DNA of 64,000 bases from assembly GCF_014306105.1 (NCBI RefSeq), contig NZ_JACRVF010000003.1:310001-374000 (forward strand), written 5' to 3'. The translations under genes were made by a program, and so were the position numbers. A model generated the notes under the pieces. That model made no database searches and had not been told where the DNA came from. It was given only the letters and a program-made list of their open reading frames with translations. Every line of letters starts with the position of its first letter. Positions within the stretch are counted from its first letter, which is position 1. This document shows positions 1 through 9,486 of this stretch, in pieces. Source of the stretch: Pontibacter cellulosilyticus (lineage in GTDB: Bacteria; Bacteroidota; Bacteroidia; Cytophagales; Hymenobacteraceae).

Positions 1-475
1 TCAGCGAAATGTCTGCTTTTATTTTCTCGAGCGTTTCACGTTCCATGCCAGAGGCAATAAAGCGCTGGTTCTCCACCTCTTTTTCCAGCGCATTCTCCAG
101 GCGCACTTTGGTTTGCAAGCTGGCACTCTTCTTAGAGTAGATAACTACTTTCTCCGGTTCACTTATACTAAAATCCCTTGGGATATAAAGCAAAGCAGTA
201 TTGTCTGTTTCGCGGTACACCGTTTTAGCTTGGTCCAGCGTCCCGGCCAACGGCAAGAACTTCAGGTCTTTTTTATCTTCCAACTTATCGGCAAACAGGC
301 CACTTTCGTCCAGCACCATTACGGTTTCGGCACTATCGGAGATGGTAACCAACCAGGCAGGCACAATCATAAAGGCTGCCAGCAACAGCGGGGTAAGCAG
401 CGTCATGATGATGAAGCTTTTCTTACGCACTCGTGTCAGGTACTCACGCTGAATTATTAGCCAGATTTTATGCAT
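1..475 (-). CDS. ABC-2 type transporter permease, N-terminal part (cut by window edge)
   Basis: This is the first 158 codons of a membrane permease that continues past the left edge. It starts MHKIWLIIQREYLTRVRKKS and is followed by a hydrophobic helix (FIIMTLLTPLLLAAFMIVPAW), the usual start of NatB/YhaP-type ABC-2 permeases, with a large extracytoplasmic region after it. Its ATG overlaps the end of the upstream ATPase gene by 8 bases (ATGCATAA), so the two are translationally coupled and almost certainly form one exporter. The substrate cannot be told from sequence; Na+ or drug/peptide export is typical for the family. The C-terminal membrane helices lie outside the window. Confidence 0.85.
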   Translation of the reverse strand, partial: MHKIWLIIQREYLTRVRKKSFIIMTLLTPLLLAAFMIVPAWLVTISDSAETVMVLDESGLFADKLEDKKDLKFLPLAGTLDQAKTVYRETDNTALLYIPRDFSISEPEKVVIYSKKSASLQTKVRLENALEKEVENQRFIASGMERETLEKIKADISL

Positions 476-1379
476 GGTGGGTTTCTTTTACTTTTCTGAT
501 AAAGATATCGTTTATACTTGGCACCAACTCTATAAAAGAGTGTATCTCTACCCGCGGAATCAGGTACGCCAGCAGATCATTGGGCTTGGTATTGTTAAGT
601 AGCTTAATATTGGCCCTGAAAATGCCATGGCTCTCATGTTGCTCCAGCACCTCAAAATCAGGTGAGGTAACGAGTAAATGGCCATTGCCTATTATCTGGT
701 ATGTATCGGTTTTGTAGGCATCCTTCACTTCTTTTACCGGGCCATCCAACACTTTCCGAGAACGGTTTATCAAAGCAATATAATCGCAAAGCTCCTCTAC
801 CGACTCCATGCGGTGCGTAGAGAAGATAATGGTGGCACCCCGCTCACGCAAACGCAGTATCTCGTCTTTTATCAGGTTGGCGTTGATTGGGTCAAATCCA
901 GAGAAAGGCTCATCAAGTATGATCAGGGCTGGCTCGTGCATAACGGTAGCAATAAACTGCACCTTCTGCTGCATCCCCTTAGATAGATCTTCGATCTGCT
1001 TGCCCATCCACTCTTTAATCTCAAACCTGTCAATCCACTCCTTTATCCTGGTTTTGGCTTCGTCTTTACTTAGGCCTTTCAGTTGCGCCAGGTACAGTAA
1101 CTGCTCCCCTACCTTCATCTTTTTGTAAAGGCCGCGCTCTTCAGGCAAGTAGCCAATGTCTTTTATATGAGCAGGCTTCAGGCGTTCCCCCTTAAAGTAT
1201 ACTTCGCCGCTATCAGCTCCGGTTATCTGAGTAATAATGCGAATCAGAGAGGTTTTACCGGCGCCATTCGGACCCAGTAAGCCAAAGATGCAGCCAGTAG
1301 GAATCTCGAAGCTCACGTTATCGAGGGCAGTATGGTTGCTATAGCGCTTGGTTACGCCGTCAATTTTCAGGATGCTCAA
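468..1379 (-). CDS. ABC transporter ATP-binding protein (NatA/YhaQ-like)
   Basis: A 303-residue cytoplasmic ATPase that powers the permease encoded just downstream. Visible motifs are Walker A GPNGAGKTS (36-44), the signature LSKGMQQK (132-139), Walker B LIILDEP (152-158) and the switch histidine in FSTHR (H189). Residues from about 220 form a C-terminal extension of the DUF4162 kind found in NatA-like ATPases. A good promoter (TTG, 20-base spacer, TATATTTG) lies 24-54 bases upstream of the ATG. The gene is separated from dnaJ by a strong terminator, so it begins its own transcription unit. Specificity is not predictable. Confidence 0.93.
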   Translation of the reverse strand: MSILKIDGVTKRYSNHTALDNVSFEIPTGCIFGLLGPNGAGKTSLIRIITQITGADSGEVYFKGERLKPAHIKDIGYLPEERGLYKKMKVGEQLLYLAQLKGLSKDEAKTRIKEWIDRFEIKEWMGKQIEDLSKGMQQKVQFIATVMHEPALIILDEPFSGFDPINANLIKDEILRLRERGATIIFSTHRMESVEELCDYIALINRSRKVLDGPVKEVKDAYKTDTYQIIGNGHLLVTSPDFEVLEQHESHGIFRANIKLLNNTKPNDLLAYLIPRVEIHSFIELVPSINDIFIRKVKETHHA

Positions 1380-1402
1380 CGTTGAATTGCTTTTGATGTA
1401 CT

Positions 1403-1433
1403 CAAATATAGGTTTATACTATGTTTAGGACAA
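1403..1433 (-). promoter_or_regulatory. Bacteroidota-type promoter of the ABC exporter operon
   Basis: Read on the minus strand, a -33 TTG (1433-1431) is followed after exactly 20 bases by TATATTTG (1410-1403), matching the Bacteroidota consensus TTG/TAnnTTTG. The ATPase start codon is 24 bases further on. Assignment rests on consensus match only. Confidence 0.6.
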
Positions 1434-1520
1434 GTTTTCCTAAGGTATAGCCAATGTATAATCGACTAAGCTGCATATACGCCGGACCAATAAGAAAGTA
1501 TGAAGGATTAAGAAGTATAA

Positions 1521-1565
1521 AAACAGAAGAGCCGCTCTCCACGTGGAAAAGCGGCTCTTCTGTTT
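1521..1565 (-). terminator. Terminator downstream of dnaJ
   Basis: A perfect 16-bp inverted repeat: AAACAGAAGAGCCGCT (1521-1536) pairs with 1550-1565 around a 13-base loop. On the minus strand it follows the dnaJ stop by 15 bases and is followed by a T-rich stretch. It isolates grpE-dnaJ from the ABC exporter. Confidence 0.85.
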
Positions 1566-1579
1566 AGTATCAGCCTCTG

Positions 1580-2728
1580 TTACTGAAAGTAATCCTTCAC
1601 TTTCTCAAAGAAGCCTTTTTCGTTTTTACCCGGGTGTGGAGCAAAGTTTCTTGACTCACGCAGGCCTTCCAGCACAGCACGCTCCTCGTTGCTCAGAGAT
1701 TTCGGGGTCCATACGTTAATGTGGATCAACTGATCGCCGGTGCCGTAGCCGTTTATATCTTTGATGCCTTTCCCGCGCAGCCTGAAAATCTCTCCGCTTT
1801 GCGTACCTGGCTTAATGCTGATCTTTACTTTGCCTGTTATGGTCGGTACTTCGATCTCGGCACCCAGCGCAGCATCAACAAAGCTGATGTACTGGTCATA
1901 GATCACGTTATTGCCATCGCGCTTCAGGGTTGGATGCTGCTCCTCCTCTATCTGTATAAGCAAGTCGCCTGGTATTCCGCCACGTTCTGGCACGTTACCT
2001 TTGCCACCCATAGAAAGCTGCATGCCATCCATTACGCCAGCTGGCACATTAATGCTGATCACTTCTTCCTGAAGCTCTCTGCCGCTGCCATGGCACGCTT
2101 CGCAGTTATTAGTTACAATGCGGCCCTCGCCGTTACAGGTAGGGCATGTTGCCGTAGACACCATCTGGCCCAGCATGGTGTTTACCACTTTGCGCACCTG
2201 GCCTGAACCCTGGCACTGACCGCAGGTTTGCATATCGGTACCGTTTTTAGCACCGTTGCCACCGCATGTACTGCAGGCTACGTAACGTTTAACCTTTATC
2301 TTCTTCTCTACGCCGTTGGCGATTTCTTCCAGGTTAAGTTTTAGCTTGATGCGCAGGTTAGAGCCTTTACGGGTACGGCGTCCGCCACCGCCAGAACGTC
2401 CGCCTCCGAAGAAGCTCTCGAACGGACTGCCACCGCCGCCAAAAATATCACCGAACTGCGAGAAGATATCCTCCATGTTCATGCCACCGCCGCCAAAGCC
2501 GCCATTCATGCCTTGATGGCCGAACTGGTCGTAGCGCTGACGCTTCTGCTGGTCGCTTAGTACCTCGTAAGCCTCAGCAGCTTCTTTAAACCGTTCTTCC
2601 GCTGTGTGGTCGTCGGGATTTTTGTCCGGGTGGTACTTGATGGCTAGTTTACGGTAAGCCTTCTTTATCTCCTCTGGGCTTGCACTCTTGCTTACACCTA
2701 AAACCTCGTAATAATCTCTCTTAGCCAT
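1580..2728 (-). CDS. dnaJ: Chaperone DnaJ (Hsp40, type I)
   Basis: Co-chaperone that delivers unfolded clients to DnaK and stimulates its ATPase. At 382 residues it is full length. It has an N-terminal J domain with HPD at 33-35, a Gly/Phe-rich linker (about 71-120, with several G-only runs), four zinc-binding CxxCxGxG repeats starting at C152, C169, C195 and C209, and the C-terminal substrate-binding domains. The start lies 3 bases after the grpE stop, so the two are one operon. No dnaK is in the window, which is usual for Bacteroidota where dnaK is often elsewhere. Confidence 0.98.
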   Translation of the reverse strand: MAKRDYYEVLGVSKSASPEEIKKAYRKLAIKYHPDKNPDDHTAEERFKEAAEAYEVLSDQQKRQRYDQFGHQGMNGGFGGGGMNMEDIFSQFGDIFGGGGSPFESFFGGGRSGGGGRRTRKGSNLRIKLKLNLEEIANGVEKKIKVKRYVACSTCGGNGAKNGTDMQTCGQCQGSGQVRKVVNTMLGQMVSTATCPTCNGEGRIVTNNCEACHGSGRELQEEVISINVPAGVMDGMQLSMGGKGNVPERGGIPGDLLIQIEEEQHPTLKRDGNNVIYDQYISFVDAALGAEIEVPTITGKVKISIKPGTQSGEIFRLRGKGIKDINGYGTGDQLIHINVWTPKSLSNEERAVLEGLRESRNFAPHPGKNEKGFFEKVKDYFQ

Positions 2729-2731
2729 TGC

Positions 2732-3313
2732 TTACGCTCCAATTATAACTTTTGCGAAACGGATTACCTTATCATTCAAAGTATAACCCTTTTCAATTAC
2801 ATCAACAATCTTGCCTTTCAATTCTTCAGACGGAGCCGGAATCTGTGTTACCGCTTCGTGCATGTCTGCGTCAAAGTCTTCGCCAGCATGAATTTGCATT
2901 GCCTTAAGGCCTTTTTGCTGCGTTACGTGCTTTAATTTATGGAACACCAGTTCCAGACCCTGCAGCATGGCATCCACATCTTTGGTAGCCTCCATCGACT
3001 GACGCGCGCGCTCCATGTCATCTAACACAGGCAGCAACTCCACCATCACATCCTGTGAAGCTGTTTTTAGCAAATCTTGGCGCTCTTTGGTTGTTCTGCG
3101 TCTGAAATTCTCAAACTCAGCCATCAGGCGCACAAATTTATCTTTCATTTCAGCCAGTTGGATGGCTGTTGTATCTTCTTCCTGAGCAGTATCAGTGGAT
3201 TCATTAGTTTCTTCGGAATTCTGCTCTTCTTCCTGTCCGTTTGCTTCCGCGTTGACAGGCTGGTCCTGCAGTTCCTCGTTCTCCTGTGCTTTCTTAGTGT
3301 CTTTCTCTGACAT
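2732..3313 (-). CDS. grpE: Nucleotide exchange factor GrpE
   Basis: Releases ADP from DnaK and so resets the Hsp70 cycle. The 193-residue protein starts with a low-complexity acidic and Gln/Asn-rich stretch (about 1-55), followed by the long alpha-helical dimerisation region with the family segment VRLMAEFENFRRRT and a C-terminal beta domain ending GYTLNDKVIRFAKVIIGA. It is first in a grpE-dnaJ operon. A perfect 21-base palindrome 65-85 bases upstream of its ATG is a candidate heat-shock operator (see separate entry). Confidence 0.97.
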   Translation of the reverse strand: MSEKDTKKAQENEELQDQPVNAEANGQEEEQNSEETNESTDTAQEEDTTAIQLAEMKDKFVRLMAEFENFRRRTTKERQDLLKTASQDVMVELLPVLDDMERARQSMEATKDVDAMLQGLELVFHKLKHVTQQKGLKAMQIHAGEDFDADMHEAVTQIPAPSEELKGKIVDVIEKGYTLNDKVIRFAKVIIGA

Positions 3314-3377
3314 AATGCCTTAAAAGTTTAGGTTGTTAAGTCTATTCTGTCTTTTCAATTAACTTGCCAATTCGCTG

Positions 3378-3398
3378 TTTGTGCCAAGTTGGCACAAA
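3378..3398. promoter_or_regulatory. Perfect palindrome upstream of grpE, candidate operator
   Basis: TTTGTGCCAA, one central G, then TTGGCACAAA: a 10-1-10 perfect inverted repeat placed 65-85 bases before the grpE start codon, where a repressor site would be expected. A looser half-site (CTTGCCAA) lies just beside it at 3363-3370. It differs from the CIRCE element, so HrcA is not the obvious binder. Function is inferred from symmetry and position. Confidence 0.5.
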
Positions 3399-3540
3399 TT
3401 AATTGTGAATGAGCGGTTGAGTGAGTGATAATCAAATTAATTTATACTTAGTAGTTATTGCTTAACCCCCCTTTTACCAAAACCCTTTACAGGATGACAA
3501 AAGGAAGAGACGCATTTACTCACTCGCTAATGCACTCTTT

Positions 3541-3579
3541 CAAAAAAAATCGGTAGCAAGCTTTGCAGCCCCTACCGAT
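3541..3579 (-). terminator. Terminator downstream of obg
   Basis: The stem ATCGGTAG (3549-3556) pairs with CTACCGAT (3572-3579). On the minus strand it is followed by eight T residues. It lies 28 bases after the obg stop codon and ends the adk-obg unit. Confidence 0.85.
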
Positions 3580-3606
3580 CTGTGCTATAAATAAACCCGG
3601 GCTTGC

Positions 3607-4599
3607 TTAGTTGTTCAGCGCCTCCCAGATCATATCTTTCAGTTGTGTAATATTCTTTCCTGTTATACTTGAAATGAAAACAGTTGGCAACTCTTCGGGC
3701 AGCGTCTTTCGCATCTCTTCTTCAAGTTCCTCGTCCAGCATATCGGATTTGGTTACGGCAAGTAAACGCTTTTTATCGAGCAGCTCCGGATTGTATGTTT
3801 CCAGTTCGTTTAACAGTACTTTGTATTCTTCGGCTATATCGGCACTATCACAAGAAACCATAAACAGCAGCATGGAGTTCCGTTCGATGTGCCGCAGAAA
3901 GCGTAGCCCAAGGCCTCTTCCTTCAGATGCACCCTCTATGATACCCGGAATATCCGCCATTACAAAAGAACGGTAATCGCGGTAGGCTACCACCCCTAGG
4001 TTAGGCTCTAACGTTGTAAAGGCGTAATTCGCAATTTTAGGCTTTGCCGCCGATACCACTGAAAGCAACGTAGACTTGCCCGCATTCGGGAAACCCACCA
4101 GACCTACATCAGCCAACAGTTTCAGCTCCAGGATCACCCACTCCTCAATACCCGGCTCGCCTGGCTGGGCATAGCGCGGTGTCTGGTTTGTAGCAGATTT
4201 ATAGTGTGCGTTCCCCTGGCCGCCGCGGCCACCTGGGGTAAGTATGATTTCCTGGCCGTCTTCTGTGATCTCGCACATTAACTCCCCGGTTTCGGCGTTT
4301 CTGGCTATGGTGCCTAATGGTACCTCCAGCACCTCGTCGTGGCCTTGTGCCCCTGTTGAGTGGCTTGGCCCTCCGTTCTGGCCGTTTTCCGCAATTATAT
4401 GCTTGCGATACTGCAGGTGCAGTAGCGTCCAGAGTTGGGAGTTACCCCGAAGTATGATATGCCCACCACGGCCTCCGTCGCCCCCATCGGGGCCACCTTT
4501 TGCCGTCTGCTTGTCGCGGTGCAGGTGCGCTGAGCCGCCGCCACCGTGACCAGATCGTGAACAGACCTTAACGTAATCTATAAAGTTGCTTTGAGCCAA
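3607..4599 (-). CDS. obg: GTPase Obg/CgtA
   Basis: Essential ribosome-associated GTPase involved in 50S maturation and stress control. The 330-residue protein has the glycine-rich Obg fold (1-158) and a G domain with G1 GFPNAGKST (169-177), the G2 threonines in FTT (194-196), G3 DIPG (216-219), G4 TKSD (283-286) and G5 SSITG (310-314). It ends directly after the G domain, without the C-terminal OCT domain seen in some Firmicutes homologues. It follows adk by 21 bases and shares its terminator. Confidence 0.97.
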   Translation of the reverse strand: MAQSNFIDYVKVCSRSGHGGGGSAHLHRDKQTAKGGPDGGDGGRGGHIILRGNSQLWTLLHLQYRKHIIAENGQNGGPSHSTGAQGHDEVLEVPLGTIARNAETGELMCEITEDGQEIILTPGGRGGQGNAHYKSATNQTPRYAQPGEPGIEEWVILELKLLADVGLVGFPNAGKSTLLSVVSAAKPKIANYAFTTLEPNLGVVAYRDYRSFVMADIPGIIEGASEGRGLGLRFLRHIERNSMLLFMVSCDSADIAEEYKVLLNELETYNPELLDKKRLLAVTKSDMLDEELEEEMRKTLPEELPTVFISSITGKNITQLKDMIWEALNN

Positions 4600-4620
4600 T
4601 TGGGGTAAGCGTAAGTATGC

Positions 4621-5217
4621 TTATTTCTTCTCTTCTTGTTTTTCTTTCAGGCTATCGATCTGCTTGCACAGCGCCTGGAAAATCTCTTCTATCTCACCGA
4701 TACCGTCTACTGCACAGAATTTACCCTGGCCGGCATAATAGTCTGCCACAGGTCGGGTCTTAGTGTTGTACTCCTCCACACGCTTACGGATCAGCTCTTC
4801 GTTTTGATCGTCAGGGCGACCTGAAGTTTGGCCACGAAGCAACAGGCGTTTTGTCAGCTCTTCATCATCCACTTTCAGGGCGATCATGCACGAAATCTCA
4901 GTGCCATTGTCCTGCAGCAGTTTGTCAAGGCCCTGCGCCTGAGGTACCGTTCTCGGGAAACCGTCGAAAATAAAGCCGGCAGCATGGCGATGCTCCTTTA
5001 CTTTGTTCTCGATCATTCCGATCACTACCTCGTCCGGCACTAGTATACCATTATCCATCAGCTTTTTAGCTTCCAGACCAAGGGCGGTACCGGCTGCAAT
5101 CTCAGAGCGAAGCAAATCGCCTGTAGAAAGGTGTATCAGGTTGTATTTATCTATTAGTTTCTGACTCTGGGTACCTTTACCGGCTCCTGGAGGACCAAAC
5201 AATACGATGTTAAGCAT
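4621..5217 (-). CDS. adk: Adenylate kinase
   Basis: Converts AMP and ATP to two ADP in the cytosol. The 198-residue protein has the P-loop GPPGAGKGT at 8-16, the NMP-binding segment around LSTGDLLR, the DGFPRT motif, and a short LID region (LRGQTSGRPDD) with no zinc cysteines. It is first in an adk-obg unit. Its upstream region carries the block CAAAGGTAAGTATAAA (plus strand, 5239-5254), whose reverse complement contains a -7-like box TACCTTTG; the same 16 bases occur upstream of hpt. Confidence 0.98.
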   Translation of the reverse strand: MLNIVLFGPPGAGKGTQSQKLIDKYNLIHLSTGDLLRSEIAAGTALGLEAKKLMDNGILVPDEVVIGMIENKVKEHRHAAGFIFDGFPRTVPQAQGLDKLLQDNGTEISCMIALKVDDEELTKRLLLRGQTSGRPDDQNEELIRKRVEEYNTKTRPVADYYAGQGKFCAVDGIGEIEEIFQALCKQIDSLKEKQEEKK

Positions 5218-5238
5218 ATCTTCTAGCTAAATAAAAGA

Positions 5239-5254
5239 CAAAGGTAAGTATAAA
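5239..5254 (-). promoter_or_regulatory. -7 box with abutting TATACTT upstream of adk
   Basis: On the minus strand this reads TTTATACTTACCTTTG. TACCTTTG fits the TAnnTTTG -7 consensus and lies 22 bases before the adk ATG. No TTG is found at the normal -33 spacing. The identical 16 bases stand in front of hpt (5898-5913), so conservation within the window supports a promoter role. Confidence 0.45.
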
Positions 5255-5332
5255 AATGTTGTAAGTCTATTTTTGATGATGGCAAAGCCCTCGTTTCTAA
5301 AGCCCTGCTAACGTTGTATGCCCCTAAAAGGG

Positions 5333-5875
5333 TTACGACACAATCTTATAAATATCACGCAGATTGCGGCCAAGTCCATTGTAATCCAGCCCATACCCTA
5401 CCACAAAATCATTTGGAATAGAGATAGCAGAATACTTTATATCCAGTGGATGCTGCAGGCAGTCAGGTTTTATAAGCAACGTAGCTACCTCCACCGAAGC
5501 CGGCTGGCGGTCCTGTAACTGGCCAAGCAGGTTATGCACGGTGTGGCCTGTATCTACAATATCCTCCAGCACAACTACATGCCTGTGCTCCAGATTCTCT
5601 GTTAGTCCCAGCACCTCTTTAACGTTTCCTGTGCTGGTCGTGTCCTGGTAAGAAGACAAGCGGATAAAAGACACCTCGCAAGGTATACTTACACGCTTTA
5701 ATAGATCCGCGGCAAACATAAAAGAGCCATTTAAAACGGCTAAGAACAACGGCTGCTTGTTTGCATAATCCTGATCCAACTGCTCTGCCAGTATAGTGAT
5801 GCGGGCAATAATCTCCTCTTCACATATGTAGGATTTGAATTCACAATCGTGCAGCTGTATAGTTCTCGGGTTCAT
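5333..5875 (-). CDS. hpt: Hypoxanthine phosphoribosyltransferase
   Basis: Purine salvage enzyme that transfers phosphoribose from PRPP to hypoxanthine or guanine. It carries the PRPP-binding motif VVVLEDIVDTGHTV and an N-terminal substrate region with LAVLNGSFMFAADL. I place the start at the ATG at 5875 (MNPRTIQLHD, 180 residues). The longer frame would begin at a TTG at 5929, which lies inside the upstream terminator and serves better as the -33 element of the promoter. It is a single-gene unit downstream of the pyrophosphatase. Confidence 0.93.
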   Translation of the reverse strand: MNPRTIQLHDCEFKSYICEEEIIARITILAEQLDQDYANKQPLFLAVLNGSFMFAADLLKRVSIPCEVSFIRLSSYQDTTSTGNVKEVLGLTENLEHRHVVVLEDIVDTGHTVHNLLGQLQDRQPASVEVATLLIKPDCLQHPLDIKYSAISIPNDFVVGYGLDYNGLGRNLRDIYKIVS

Positions 5876-5897
5876 GGGCAAAAGTTTTGTACCTGAA

Positions 5898-5929
5898 CAA
5901 AGGTAAGTATAAATAAAAAATAAGCCCAA
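5898..5929 (-). promoter_or_regulatory. Promoter of hpt
   Basis: Minus strand: TTG (5929-5927), 21 bases, TACCTTTG (5905-5898), with TATACTT immediately upstream of the -7 box. The hpt ATG is 22 bases downstream. The -33 TTG falls in the right arm of the preceding terminator. Confidence 0.55.
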
Positions 5930-5947
5930 CTTAAGAGCTGGGCTTAT
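5920..5947 (-). terminator. Terminator downstream of hppA
   Basis: The stem ATAAGCCCA (5920-5928) pairs with TGGGCTTAT (5939-5947) around a 10-base loop. On the minus strand an ATTTTTTATTT run follows. It lies 24 bases after the hppA stop. Confidence 0.8.
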
Positions 5948-5971
5948 GTAATTTATAAGAAATATCAGTTT

Positions 5972-8233
5972 CTATTTCTGAGCAATGTGACTAAGCACCA
6001 CTGTATTATCGTAATTAATTTGAGCATTTCCGGTTTCCGGAGAAAGCTTTTCGTCTTCGATATTGATTACATCCAGGTCAATAGGCGCTTCTGGAATGGC
6101 AGGCTCCCGTTCAAGGGCAATGTGCGGTGCAATTACCAAAGACACGATAGACATCAACTTGATCAGGATGTTCATACTTGGGCCTGAAGTATCTTTGAAC
6201 GGATCACCAACGGTATCACCGGTTACAGATGCTTTATGCGGCTCAGAGCCTTTATACTCCATCACACCGTTGATCATCACACCTTTCTCGAAAGATTTTT
6301 TAGCGTTGTCCCAGGCGCCACCGGCGTTAGACTGGAACATGGCCATTAGCACACCAGATACAGTTACACCAGCCAGTAGGCCACCTAGAACTTCGGCAGA
6401 CGAGGTGTCGGGGAACACTCCTTTAAGGCCAAAGCCTACTACAAGTGGAACGATCAGAGCAATAGCACCTGGCAACATCATTTCGCGGATAGCTGCTTTT
6501 GTAGAGATAGCCACGCACTTTTCATACTCCGGCTGGCCTGTGCCCTCCATAATGCCCGGAATCTCGCGAAACTGACGACGTACCTCGTGCACCATTGCCA
6601 TGGCAGCTCTACCTACCGCCGAGATAGCCAAGGCAGAGAAGATGAACGGAATCATGGCACCAATAAACAAGCCAGCCAAAACAGGGGCTTTGTACAAGTC
6701 GATAGTCGGGATACCGGCTATACCTACGAAAGCGGCAAAAAGTGCAAGGGAAGTAAGAGCAGCAGAGGCGATAGCAAAGCCTTTACCAGTGGCCGCTGTG
6801 GTGTTACCCACGGCATCCAGAATATCGGTACGGCCGCGTACCTCTTTTGGTAATTCACTCATTTCGGCGATACCACCAGCGTTATCTGCAATTGGTCCGA
6901 AAGCGTCGATTGCCAGCTGCATCGCTGTGGTGGCCATCATACCAGCGGCTGCAATAGCAACACCGTACAAACCAGCCGCCGCATAAGATAGTACGATACC
7001 CGCTGCCAGCACTATGATCGGCATAACCGTAGAATGCATACCCACTGCCAGACCGGCAATGATGTTAGTCGCATGGCCTGTTGATGACTGCTGCACAATG
7101 GAGTTAACTGGCTTTTTGCCCATAGCTGTGTAGTACTCTGTAATAATACTCATTAGAGCGCCTACTACTAAGCCTACAATTACCGCCATAAATACACCGT
7201 CGTTTGTAAACTCAAAATTACGGAGTATCAGGTTTTCAGGGAGCAGCCACTGTATTATAAAGTAAGAAGCAACCGCTGTAAGTATAACTGAGATCCAGTT
7301 GCCACGGTTAAGGGCCGCCTGTACATCACCACCCTCACTTACACGCACAAATAGCATTCCGATAAGCGAGAAAACAATGCCTAGGCCAGCCGTTAGCATC
7401 GGAAGTATAATCGGAGAAAGTCCGCCAAAGTCATCTATTGCCTCCACTTCACGGCCAAGCACCATCGTTGCCAGAATAGTTGCTACATAAGAGCCAAATA
7501 AGTCGGCACCCATACCAGCCACGTCACCTACGTTATCACCTACGTTATCGGCAATAGTGGCAGGGTTGCGAGGGTCGTCTTCCGGAATTCCGGCTTCTAC
7601 TTTACCTACCAGGTCAGCGCCTACGTCGGCAGCTTTTGTGTAGATACCGCCACCAACGCGCGCAAATAGGGCTATACTTTCAGCACCCAACGAGAAACCG
7701 GTAAGCACCTCCAGGGCAATTTCCATCTCCACGCCTTTTACATCGCCACCAACACTGAGCACAAACATATAGTAGAAAAGTATGAACAGAGAGCCAAGGC
7801 CAAGCACTGCCAGACCAGCCACACCCATACCCATTACCGACCCACCGGCAAACGAAACATTCAGCGCTTTGGAAAGGCTGGTACGCGCAGCCTCTGCGGT
7901 GCGCACGTTGGCCTTAGTGGCAATGCGCATCCCAATAAAGCCTGCTGTAGCCGAGAAAACTGCACCAACTATGAAAGCACCCACAATAAGCGGATGAGAT
8001 TTTTCTCCGGTAAAGCCAAGGTAGGCGAGAAATACAGAAGCGATTATTACGAAATAAGCGAGTACTTTATACTCTGCTTTTAAGAAAGCCATGGCGCCGT
8101 CGGCGATGTGGCGTGCAATGCTGCTCATGCGCTCGTTGCCAGCTGGCTGCTTTGCAACCCACGCAGACCTTATCCAGGTGTAGAGTAAGGCTGCAAGTCC
8201 CAATGCAGGAATTGCGTAAAGAATAGGTTCCAT
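5972..8233 (-). CDS. hppA: Membrane-bound cation-pumping pyrophosphatase
   Basis: Integral membrane pump that couples PPi hydrolysis to H+ or Na+ export. It is 753 residues with about 16 predicted hydrophobic segments. The PPi-binding loops are clear: [11 protein letters not shown], then [20 protein letters not shown], and a C-terminal [15 protein letters not shown]. In the segment [10 protein letters not shown] the position that is Lys in K+-independent enzymes is Ala, with Gly three residues on, which predicts the K+-dependent class. The pumped ion cannot be settled by eye. It is a single-gene unit closed by its own terminator. The last 50 residues form a hydrophilic tail after the usual C-terminal helix. 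Confidence 0.97.
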   Translation of the reverse strand: MEPILYAIPALGLAALLYTWIRSAWVAKQPAGNERMSSIARHIADGAMAFLKAEYKVLAYFVIIASVFLAYLGFTGEKSHPLIVGAFIVGAVFSATAGFIGMRIATKANVRTAEAARTSLSKALNVSFAGGSVMGMGVAGLAVLGLGSLFILFYYMFVLSVGGDVKGVEMEIALEVLTGFSLGAESIALFARVGGGIYTKAADVGADLVGKVEAGIPEDDPRNPATIADNVGDNVGDVAGMGADLFGSYVATILATMVLGREVEAIDDFGGLSPIILPMLTAGLGIVFSLIGMLFVRVSEGGDVQAALNRGNWISVILTAVASYFIIQWLLPENLILRNFEFTNDGVFMAVIVGLVVGALMSIITEYYTAMGKKPVNSIVQQSSTGHATNIIAGLAVGMHSTVMPIIVLAAGIVLSYAAAGLYGVAIAAAGMMATTAMQLAIDAFGPIADNAGGIAEMSELPKEVRGRTDILDAVGNTTAATGKGFAIASAALTSLALFAAFVGIAGIPTIDLYKAPVLAGLFIGAMIPFIFSALAISAVGRAAMAMVHEVRRQFREIPGIMEGTGQPEYEKCVAISTKAAIREMMLPGAIALIVPLVVGFGLKGVFPDTSSAEVLGGLLAGVTVSGVLMAMFQSNAGGAWDNAKKSFEKGVMINGVMEYKGSEPHKASVTGDTVGDPFKDTSGPSMNILIKLMSIVSLVIAPHIALEREPAIPEAPIDLDVINIEDEKLSPETGNAQINYDNTVVLSHIAQK

Positions 8234-8411
8234 TCAGTTATTTTAAGGTTAGAGAATATAGGTATATAACAATTAAAGAAAGGAGTTTGTATAGACATTT
8301 CCAAATATTATATGCCTTTCGTGAGCGAAATAACGGAATAGGAAGCAATTGCAAGCTAACTACTTAAGCATCTTCTACATCAACTACCGGAGCAGGAGCT
8401 CTAAAAATGAC

Positions 8412-8441
8412 AAAGGCCAGTCCCTTTCAGGACCGGCCTTT
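8412..8441 (-). terminator. Terminator downstream of the M42 peptidase gene
   Basis: AAAGGCC (8412-8418) pairs with GGCCTTT (8435-8441). The inner GTCC/GGAC pairs extend the stem past one mismatch. On the minus strand it follows the M42 stop codon by about 20 bases and leads into TCATTTTTAG. Confidence 0.7.
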
Positions 8442-8460
8442 GCTGCAGGCAAATATACTT

Positions 8461-9375
8461 CTACAGTTTCTGCATTAGCACCTCATAAAGCGCTACCATA
8501 CTTTCAATGTCTTTCTTGTGTACGATCTCATCAGGCGTGTGCACATTATCTTCCGGCGCACCAATAAAACACCAGTCCCAAGGGTAGGCGCTGTGCTGCA
8601 ACTCTTTCGCATCGCTGCCTCCTGCTCCTTCTACCTCCAACTGGAAAGGTATGCCAGACTCTTTTGCTATACTTATGATTTTCTGCACGTAAGATCGTCT
8701 TGGGATGAGGCTGTCACGCATCGAGATTACCACACCTTTGCCGGGATGCACGCCTTCCGTAACCCAAGTAATATCAGACACAATGCCTTGTTTTACGCCA
8801 TAGTTCTCGTAGATATACTTTGCCAGGTAGGCTACAGAACCTCCGCCGTGTTCTTCCCAGCAGCTAAAGGCGATAATTCCGTTCTCAAGCGTCTCGGCCA
8901 CCTTCAAAGCACTCCATATACCCAAACGGTTATCCATGTAGCAGCTTTGTACGGTTTCTTCTGTCTCCCTGAAATCACACTTAAATACCAGTTCTGTACC
9001 GCGCTCAATCTCCCGGTGGTATTCGTAATGCATGTCACCGCCTTCCTCGTTTACATCAAGAGTGCACTCTATTTTGCCCTGGCTGTCTTCGCCTACAAGC
9101 TTGTAGCCCGGTTCTATACTTGGGCCGCCGATTTTAACCAATTGTTTGCCATAGCGCACTGTAAAGCCGATAGAATCCATGTGTGCGAAGATGGCTGTTC
9201 TGGGCTCTCCGAATATAAGCAAAATACAATCCTGAAAGCTTTCGCCAGATATTACAGTTGGCTGCACTTTCCATTGAACTTTATGCTTATCGATGTAGTT
9301 TAGCAGAAATTCTGAAAGGTCTTTTTCGTTACCTGAAGGAGCATGTATTTTGCAAAGCTGTTCTAAAAGTCTCAT
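8461..9375 (-). CDS. M42-family metallo-aminopeptidase
   Basis: A 304-residue cytosolic peptidase of the FrvX/PepA-like M42 clan, expected to bind two divalent metals and trim N-terminal residues from peptides. Ligands and catalytic residues can be placed: H65 and D67 in AHMDSIG, bridging D148 in CYMDNRLG, the general base in WEEHGGG (E174/E175), D201 in SDITW and H279 in VHTPDE. It is slightly shorter than typical M42 proteins (about 340-360), mostly in the beta-rich insertion. It is divergent from the TPR gene at 9487. A -7-like TAAATTTG lies upstream at 9406-9399. Confidence 0.88.
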   Translation of the reverse strand: MRLLEQLCKIHAPSGNEKDLSEFLLNYIDKHKVQWKVQPTVISGESFQDCILLIFGEPRTAIFAHMDSIGFTVRYGKQLVKIGGPSIEPGYKLVGEDSQGKIECTLDVNEEGGDMHYEYHREIERGTELVFKCDFRETEETVQSCYMDNRLGIWSALKVAETLENGIIAFSCWEEHGGGSVAYLAKYIYENYGVKQGIVSDITWVTEGVHPGKGVVISMRDSLIPRRSYVQKIISIAKESGIPFQLEVEGAGGSDAKELQHSAYPWDWCFIGAPEDNVHTPDEIVHKKDIESMVALYEVLMQKL

Positions 9376-9486
9376 AAGTTATTTCCCTTTATGGAATTCA
9401 AATTTAATATTATTGTTGTACTTTTAGAACCTGCAGCAGAATACAGTAGGAATAGCATAGCAGCACCGAAAAATCATACTTAATAC

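Noticed and set aside
3378..3398. Sigma-54 promoter or CIRCE element at the grpE palindrome
   Set aside because: The TTGGCAC half resembles a -24 box, but no GC at the required 10-base spacing follows on the minus strand. The palindrome sequence and its one-base spacer do not match CIRCE.
5876..5929. N-terminal extension of hpt from a TTG at 5929
   Set aside because: Those 18 codons lie within the upstream terminator and promoter; the ATG at 5875 gives the normal family length.
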